From contig NZ_RDTE01000003.1 of assembly GCF_004125265.1 (NCBI RefSeq), positions 2,108,001-2,172,000 on the forward strand: a stretch of 64,000 nt of DNA, read 5' to 3'. Shown here in pieces: positions 60,016-64,000 of the stretch. The stretch's first letter is position 1. Every line of letters begins with the position of its first letter. The DNA is from Streptomyces lydicus (lineage in GTDB: Bacteria > Actinomycetota > Actinomycetes > Streptomycetales > Streptomycetaceae). Position numbers and translations under genes: made by a program. The notes beneath the pieces are model-generated. The model searched no databases and was not told where the DNA came from. It saw nothing but the letters and a program-made list of their open reading frames with translations.

Positions 60016-60660
60016 TTGACCTGCGCCGATGCAGTGACGAACGCGCCCGGACAGGCCGCGCGGCGCACGTCCGGTTCCGGGGGCCCGGCCGAGGAGGCAG
60101 CCCTTCCGGAGCGCAAGGGCGAGCGCACACGCCGGCGCATCCTGACGGCCGCACGCCGGAAGTTCGGGGAGGTCGGCTACGAGCGCGCGACCATCCGCGC
60201 CATCGCTGCCGAAGCCGATGTGGACAAGTCCTCCGTGATCCAGTACTTCGGCAGCAAGCAGGCCCTGTTCCGCGAGGCCGTCCACTGGCAGATCCCCCAC
60301 GACGAACTCACCACCAGCGACCCCGGCCACACGGTGGAGAACCGCCTGCGCGGCATGCTGGACACCTGGGCGGCGGATCCGGACAGTCCCATGGCGGTGC
60401 TCCTGCGGACGAGCATGACGAGCGACGAAGCGGCAGAGCTGCTGCGCCGGCATATGACCGCGGAGGTCACGGATCACATCGCAGCCACCATCGATGCCCC
60501 GGACGCGCGACTGCGTGCCGCGCTGTTCAGCGCGATCATGATGGGGGTCGCCGCCCAGCGCTATCTGCTGCACCTGCCCGACCTGGCCGAGGCGGACGTG
60601 GAGGACATCGTGCGGATCGCCACTCCCCTGCTCCGCAGCCTCGTCGCCCCGGACGCCTGA
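60016..60660 (+). CDS. TetR-family transcriptional regulator
   Basis: 214 aa from TTG at 60016, chosen for AAGGGG seven bases upstream; GTG at 60034 is the alternative. After a disordered leader of about 35 residues comes the TetR helix-turn-helix (RRRILTAARRKFGEVGYERATIRAIA in parts: RRKFGEVGYERATIRAIA, then DKSSVIQYFGSKQALF). The C-terminal domain is the TetR_C-like type. It probably controls the glycosyltransferase gene 300 bases upstream, on the same strand. Confidence 0.85.
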   Translation: MTCADAVTNAPGQAARRTSGSGGPAEEAALPERKGERTRRRILTAARRKFGEVGYERATIRAIAAEADVDKSSVIQYFGSKQALFREAVHWQIPHDELTTSDPGHTVENRLRGMLDTWAADPDSPMAVLLRTSMTSDEAAELLRRHMTAEVTDHIAATIDAPDARLRAALFSAIMMGVAAQRYLLHLPDLAEADVEDIVRIATPLLRSLVAPDA

Positions 60661-60838
60661 GCCACCCCGATTCCATCGTCAGCCGCATCCCTCGAGCCCG
60701 TCCGTCAGTCCATCCCCCAAACCCATCCGTCAGGCACATCCATCAGGCCCACGCGTGGCTCGCGATGAGGCCCGCGATGAGGCCCGCGACTCCGCATCGT
60801 GCGGAATTGCCGAGGGCCGGGGGATGCAGCGCCGGGCG

Positions 60839-62560
60839 TTATCTCCTGCGGAGCAGGGTGATCCCGTCCTCCTCGGCGACCTGGACGTAGCCATGCGCAC
60901 GGTAGAGGCGCAGCATGCGGTGGGTCCGCTCCACCGGGCAGGGGGTTTTGACGGTCGGGTCGTGACGGTCCGAGACCACCCAGCGCGGCGGATGCGCCGG
61001 GAGGGCGGTCGGTGCGGCGGGATCGGGGCCGGTGCCGAAGCAGACCAGACTGACGGTGGTACGGCCGGTCAGCATCGGCGCCAGGCGGTTCGAGGAGGCG
61101 ACGGTGTCCCCGTCGGGTATGCGCTGCAACAACCGCTCCGCCGTACGGACATGTGCCGGGGTCCGCCAGGCCGAGGGGAGGACCAGGTCGTGGAGCGGAT
61201 AGACCGCGGCCGTGACCGCGGTGAAGGCGGCGGAGAAGGCAAGGACCTTACGGCGTCTGCGCGGCGGCGCGATATCCGGCCGCCGGTGGAGCACATCGAT
61301 GAGACCGGCGAAGACGAGCGGCATCAGGATCGCGTTGTAATGGAAATTCGGCTGCCAATAGTGCTCGTTGCCGGCCAGCAGCCGCCAGGCGAGAGTGGGT
61401 ACGCACAGCAGCGTCAGCGGGGAACGCAGGCCGAAGAATGCGGTGGGCGCGGCGAGCATGAACAGCAGCAGCCACTTCATCGGCGGCCAGAGCACATGGA
61501 GTCCGGTGGACGCAAGACCGGCGAGGCTGCCCGACGAGGAGGCCTCGCCCGGCATCTGGTGCCAATAGTCGAAGCCACCGCGGGGATTCATGGCAGGCAG
61601 AAGAACGAGAATTTCCACCGCGGTGCCCGCCACGCCGAGAAGCATCACGGCAACGCCGAGCAGGACGGGGAAGTGTCGCCGCTCCGCGGGGTGGTGAGCC
61701 GAGTCCCCGGGCTCGTGAGGCCGGTCCCCGGCATCGCGACACCGATCCCCCGGCTGGTGACGCCGGTCCTTGGCTTGATGGCGCCGTTCCCTTGACCTGT
61801 CCTGCCGTTCCACGGAATTGTGCCGCCCCTCGCGCCGCCCCTGCCATGCGATATAGCCGCCGATGGCGGCGAGCGTGAGGCCGAGGTCCTCTTTCACCAG
61901 AAGCAACGGGAGCGCCCACGCTGCCGCCGCCCCCCAGCGGCGCTGTCCGAGGGCGGTCACGCTGAATGCGAGAAGCGGAACCGCGAAGCATATTTCGTGG
62001 AAGTCCTTGGCGACTCCCGCCACAAGGCCCCAGGAGGCGCCCAGCCCGCAGCCCACCGCCAGGCCCGTGACCGGTCCGACGGCCCGGTGTGCCCAGCGGG
62101 TGAGCGGATAACAGGCGAGTGCCATCAGTGCGGCCTGCACCACCAGCAGCGTCACACCACTCGGGAAGAGCCGGTAAACGGGGGCGACGAGCACCAGGAT
62201 GGGGTGAAAGTGGTCTCCGAGGAGGTGAAATCCCGGTCCCTTGAGTTCCACGACCGGAGCCCGGCCGTGCGCATAGGCACGAATCGCCTGCTCGAATATC
62301 CCCAGGTCGTAGCCGGCATTGAGCATGCGCTCGTTCCGCAGCACCGACACCACGGTGTACAGCACAAAAAATACCGCGGTTACGGTCCACCCCATGGCCC
62401 GTGGGCCTGGTAGGCGTCGACCGAACGCGGCGCCGGCATCCGAGACTTGGCGGTCCGAGGGTATGCGGAAAAACCACGTTCGCCGGGGCCGCTCCGACCG
62501 CTCGAACCGCGCCGCCCGCTCCGACCGTTGCGCCGTTTCCACCCTCGCACCCACCGTCAT
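60839..62560 (-). CDS. DUF2079-type multi-pass membrane protein
   Basis: 573 aa, ATG at 62560. A basic N-terminus, then at least nine membrane segments. The N-terminal luminal-type loop (GYDLGIFEQAIRAYAHGR, then DHFHPILVLVAPVYRLFPS) is typical of the DUF2079 family, which resembles GT-C glycosyltransferases. The loop near residues 245-300 is a run of RRHQ/GDR/PxE-type repeats, very rich in Arg, His and Asp. The C-terminal part (from about 470) is soluble and ends RRR. Function unknown; envelope sugar transfer is a guess from the fold. Confidence 0.82.
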   Translation of the reverse strand: MTVGARVETAQRSERAARFERSERPRRTWFFRIPSDRQVSDAGAAFGRRLPGPRAMGWTVTAVFFVLYTVVSVLRNERMLNAGYDLGIFEQAIRAYAHGRAPVVELKGPGFHLLGDHFHPILVLVAPVYRLFPSGVTLLVVQAALMALACYPLTRWAHRAVGPVTGLAVGCGLGASWGLVAGVAKDFHEICFAVPLLAFSVTALGQRRWGAAAAWALPLLLVKEDLGLTLAAIGGYIAWQGRREGRHNSVERQDRSRERRHQAKDRRHQPGDRCRDAGDRPHEPGDSAHHPAERRHFPVLLGVAVMLLGVAGTAVEILVLLPAMNPRGGFDYWHQMPGEASSSGSLAGLASTGLHVLWPPMKWLLLFMLAAPTAFFGLRSPLTLLCVPTLAWRLLAGNEHYWQPNFHYNAILMPLVFAGLIDVLHRRPDIAPPRRRRKVLAFSAAFTAVTAAVYPLHDLVLPSAWRTPAHVRTAERLLQRIPDGDTVASSNRLAPMLTGRTTVSLVCFGTGPDPAAPTALPAHPPRWVVSDRHDPTVKTPCPVERTHRMLRLYRAHGYVQVAEEDGITLLRRR

Positions 62561-62751
62561 CGACTCGGCAAAAGGAACACGATGTACTGCCCCGGCGGAG
62601 AGACGCAGTGGGCCGGCCAGACAGACCTACCGGCGGCGGCGCATTACTCACGTCCCGGATTTGTCCGGACGGCGGCACGACCGCGGGAACGCATCCCGCG
62701 TGAGTGTATCGCCGGGGCCGCAGGGAGAGTTCGCGGCGAAGCGCGGTCGGC

Positions 62752-62830
62752 GACGGGCGCGGTGACGTGACGGGAGGGGGACGGGCGCGATGACGTGACG
62801 GAAGGGAGTCGGGCAGGGTGACGTGACAAG
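62752..62830. repeat. Three direct repeats containing GGTGACGTGACGG
   Basis: Units of about 27 bp, GACGGGCGCGGTGACGTGAC, GACGGGCGCGATGACGTGAC and GTCGGGCAGGGTGACGTGAC. They lie just after the ABC permease stop, between it and the DUF2079 gene upstream region. TGACGT repeats may bind a regulator. Confidence 0.6.
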
Positions 62831-62844
62831 CCGATGATGCGGGG

Positions 62845-63708
62845 TCAGCGGGCCAGGCGGCCCAGGAGCGAGGAGGCCGCGGCGATGCCCACTGCGGCGG
62901 CGGCCACCAGGACGGTGAAGTCCAGAGCCAGATGGGCGTGCGTTCCCAGGAGGAGGCCGCGGAGGGCATCGACCTGGTAGCTCAAGGGGTTGATCCTGCT
63001 GACCGTCTGGAGCCAGCCGGGCATGATCGCCACCGGGTAGAGCGCGTTGGAGGCGAAGAACAACGGCATGGTGATGGCCTGGCCGATACCCATCAGGCGG
63101 TCGCGGGTGAGTACGATCCCGGCGATCGTCATGGACAGGCAGGAGAAGAAGGCCGAGCCGAGGATCACCGCGACGCCGACGGCCAGGAGTCGTAGGGGGT
63201 TCCAGGTCATGGCCACCCCGAGCAGTGCGGCGATGACGATCACCACCACGGCCTGGATCAGCGCCTTCACTCCGGCGGCGAAGGCCTTTCCTGCGATCAG
63301 GGCGGAGCGTGGGGTCGGTGTGACCAGCAGCTTGGTGAGGATGCCGGCGTCCCGCTCCCAGATGATCATGATGCCGTAGAAGATCGCGATGAACATGGCC
63401 GACTGGGCGATGATGCCGGGCGCCAGATAGTCGATGTACGGGGTGCCACCGGTCGGGATGGCCTTGATACGGGTGAAGGTCTCGCCGAAGACCAGGAGCC
63501 ACAGGGCGGGCTGGACGGCTCGGGTGTAGAGCTCCGTCCGGTCGTGACGCAGCTTCTGCAATTCGACCACGCACATCGCGACGACTCTGGCGGGCAGCAC
63601 CCGCCAGCCGGTGCGGGCACGCGGCGGTACCAGCAGCAGGTCCAGGCGTCCGGGACCGGTGGCCGGTTCAGCCGACTCGGTGTGCGGTGCGGCGGGTGCT
63701 TCGGACAT
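62845..63708 (-). CDS. ABC-2 type transporter permease (drug-efflux type)
   Basis: 287 aa from ATG at 63708, with AGGAG ten bases upstream. Six membrane segments of the DrrB/ABC2_membrane type. RAVQPALWLLVFGETF starts the first, WERDAGILTKLLVTPTPRSALIAGKA is the family's cytoplasmic motif (as WERDAGILTKLLVTP and RSALIAGKA), and FFASNALYPVAIMPGWLQ the late loop. The start lies inside the end of the ATPase gene (41-base overlap), so they form one transporter. Confidence 0.9.
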   Translation of the reverse strand: MSEAPAAPHTESAEPATGPGRLDLLLVPPRARTGWRVLPARVVAMCVVELQKLRHDRTELYTRAVQPALWLLVFGETFTRIKAIPTGGTPYIDYLAPGIIAQSAMFIAIFYGIMIIWERDAGILTKLLVTPTPRSALIAGKAFAAGVKALIQAVVVIVIAALLGVAMTWNPLRLLAVGVAVILGSAFFSCLSMTIAGIVLTRDRLMGIGQAITMPLFFASNALYPVAIMPGWLQTVSRINPLSYQVDALRGLLLGTHAHLALDFTVLVAAAAVGIAAASSLLGRLAR

Positions 63709-64000
63709 CTCGGAAGTCTCCTGACTGCTCGTCGAGGCCGCTGCCGGCGACGTCCCGGAAGACGTCCTCCAGAGTCGGCACGGCATCGGACGAGCCCGAG
63801 GGGGCCGATGAGGGGGAGGGGGAGGAAGGGGAGGCGGAAGAGGTAGTGGAGAGGGACGAGTCCGATGAGGCGGCGGCTGGTGCGGGGGCGGCCGAAGCGC
63901 TCGGTGCCGTGGGAGCGGTGGGCGGGGCAGCGGCGGCGCGACGCCGTGCTCGCAGGGCGGACCGGAGCTCGTCGGGGGTGCCGAGGGCGCGGATCCGGCC
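63668..64000 (-). CDS. ABC transporter ATP-binding protein, C-terminal end only (gene runs off right edge)
   Basis: The last 110 codons, stop TGA at 63668. GRIRALGTPDELRSAL is the standard region behind the nucleotide-binding domain, and TLEDVFRDVAG matches the conserved C-terminal LEDVF element of DrrA-like ATPases. Between them is a serine/alanine/proline-rich linker of about 50 residues that is longer than usual. The Walker motifs lie outside the window. Confidence 0.88.
   Translation of the reverse strand, partial: GRIRALGTPDELRSALRARRRAAAAPPTAPTAPSASAAPAPAAASSDSSLSTTSSASPSSPSPSSAPSGSSDAVPTLEDVFRDVAGSGLDEQSGDFRDVRSTRRTAHRVG

Overview
The window looks like a Streptomyces chromosome, probably an accessory or arm-proximal region. 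Supporting signs are very high GC in third codon positions, GTG and TTG starts, rare TTA codons, a gamma-butyrolactone (AfsA/ArpA-type) cassette, a large NRPS gene, a PaaX regulator, an extra SepF and a bacterial Pnkp/Hen1 operon. Long open frames antisense to real genes are GC artefacts and are left out.

Layout. 1-14.0 kb (minus): the 5' part of a giant NRPS gene that runs off the left edge, C-A-T / C-[A remnant]-T / C-A-T-E / C-A-T / C-A... Module 2 has lost its adenylation core. 14.8-17.8 kb (minus): a polysaccharide operon of a 58-aa LAxTG/membrane micro-protein, a hyaluronan-synthase-like GT2 and UDP-glucose dehydrogenase. 18.3-21.3 kb: a serine hydrolase gene with a premature amber codon, a 5'-truncated rmlA-like fragment and an intact rmlB-like gene. 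21.3-22.5 kb: a small membrane protein and a two-domain VOC protein.

22.7-34.6 kb: genes for aerobic CoA-dependent 2-aminobenzoate (anthranilate)-type catabolism (acyl-CoA dehydrogenase, acyl-CoA ligase, PaaX, enoyl-CoA hydratase, fused monooxygenase/OYE reductase). They are interrupted by a gamma-butyrolactone cassette (HAD phosphatase, two ArpA-type TetR regulators, MDR reductase, AfsA synthase). Four related operator-like sites lie in front of the cassette genes.

35-41 kb: an anti-sigma-type ATPase, ornithine carbamoyltransferase, arginine deiminase, then the 3' part of pnkp (RNA end-repair). 41.14-48.66 kb: a 7.5-kb element with three tyrosine recombinases and a small coiled-coil partner (Tn554/RIT-like), plus a methyltransferase and an IS remnant. 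It sits inside pnkp; the two flanks share the 6-bp core GTCGCG, and joining them restores the pnkp reading frame exactly. 48.66-50.6 kb: the 5' part of pnkp and its partner hen1.

50.7-64 kb: LLM flavin oxidoreductase, a conserved small protein, MazG-like pyrophosphohydrolase with a coupled AAA ATPase, a SepF paralogue, CorA, a decayed toxin/immunity locus, a macrolide-type glycosyltransferase with a TetR regulator, a DUF2079-type membrane protein, and a drug-type ABC transporter (permease complete, ATPase cut by the right edge).

Most notable: (i) the trio-recombinase element precisely splitting pnkp; (ii) the NRPS module lacking its adenylation core; (iii) the butyrolactone cassette with repeated operators and a TTA codon in afsA, embedded in an aromatic-catabolism locus; (iv) the orphan LAxTG micro-protein coupled to a polysaccharide synthase.
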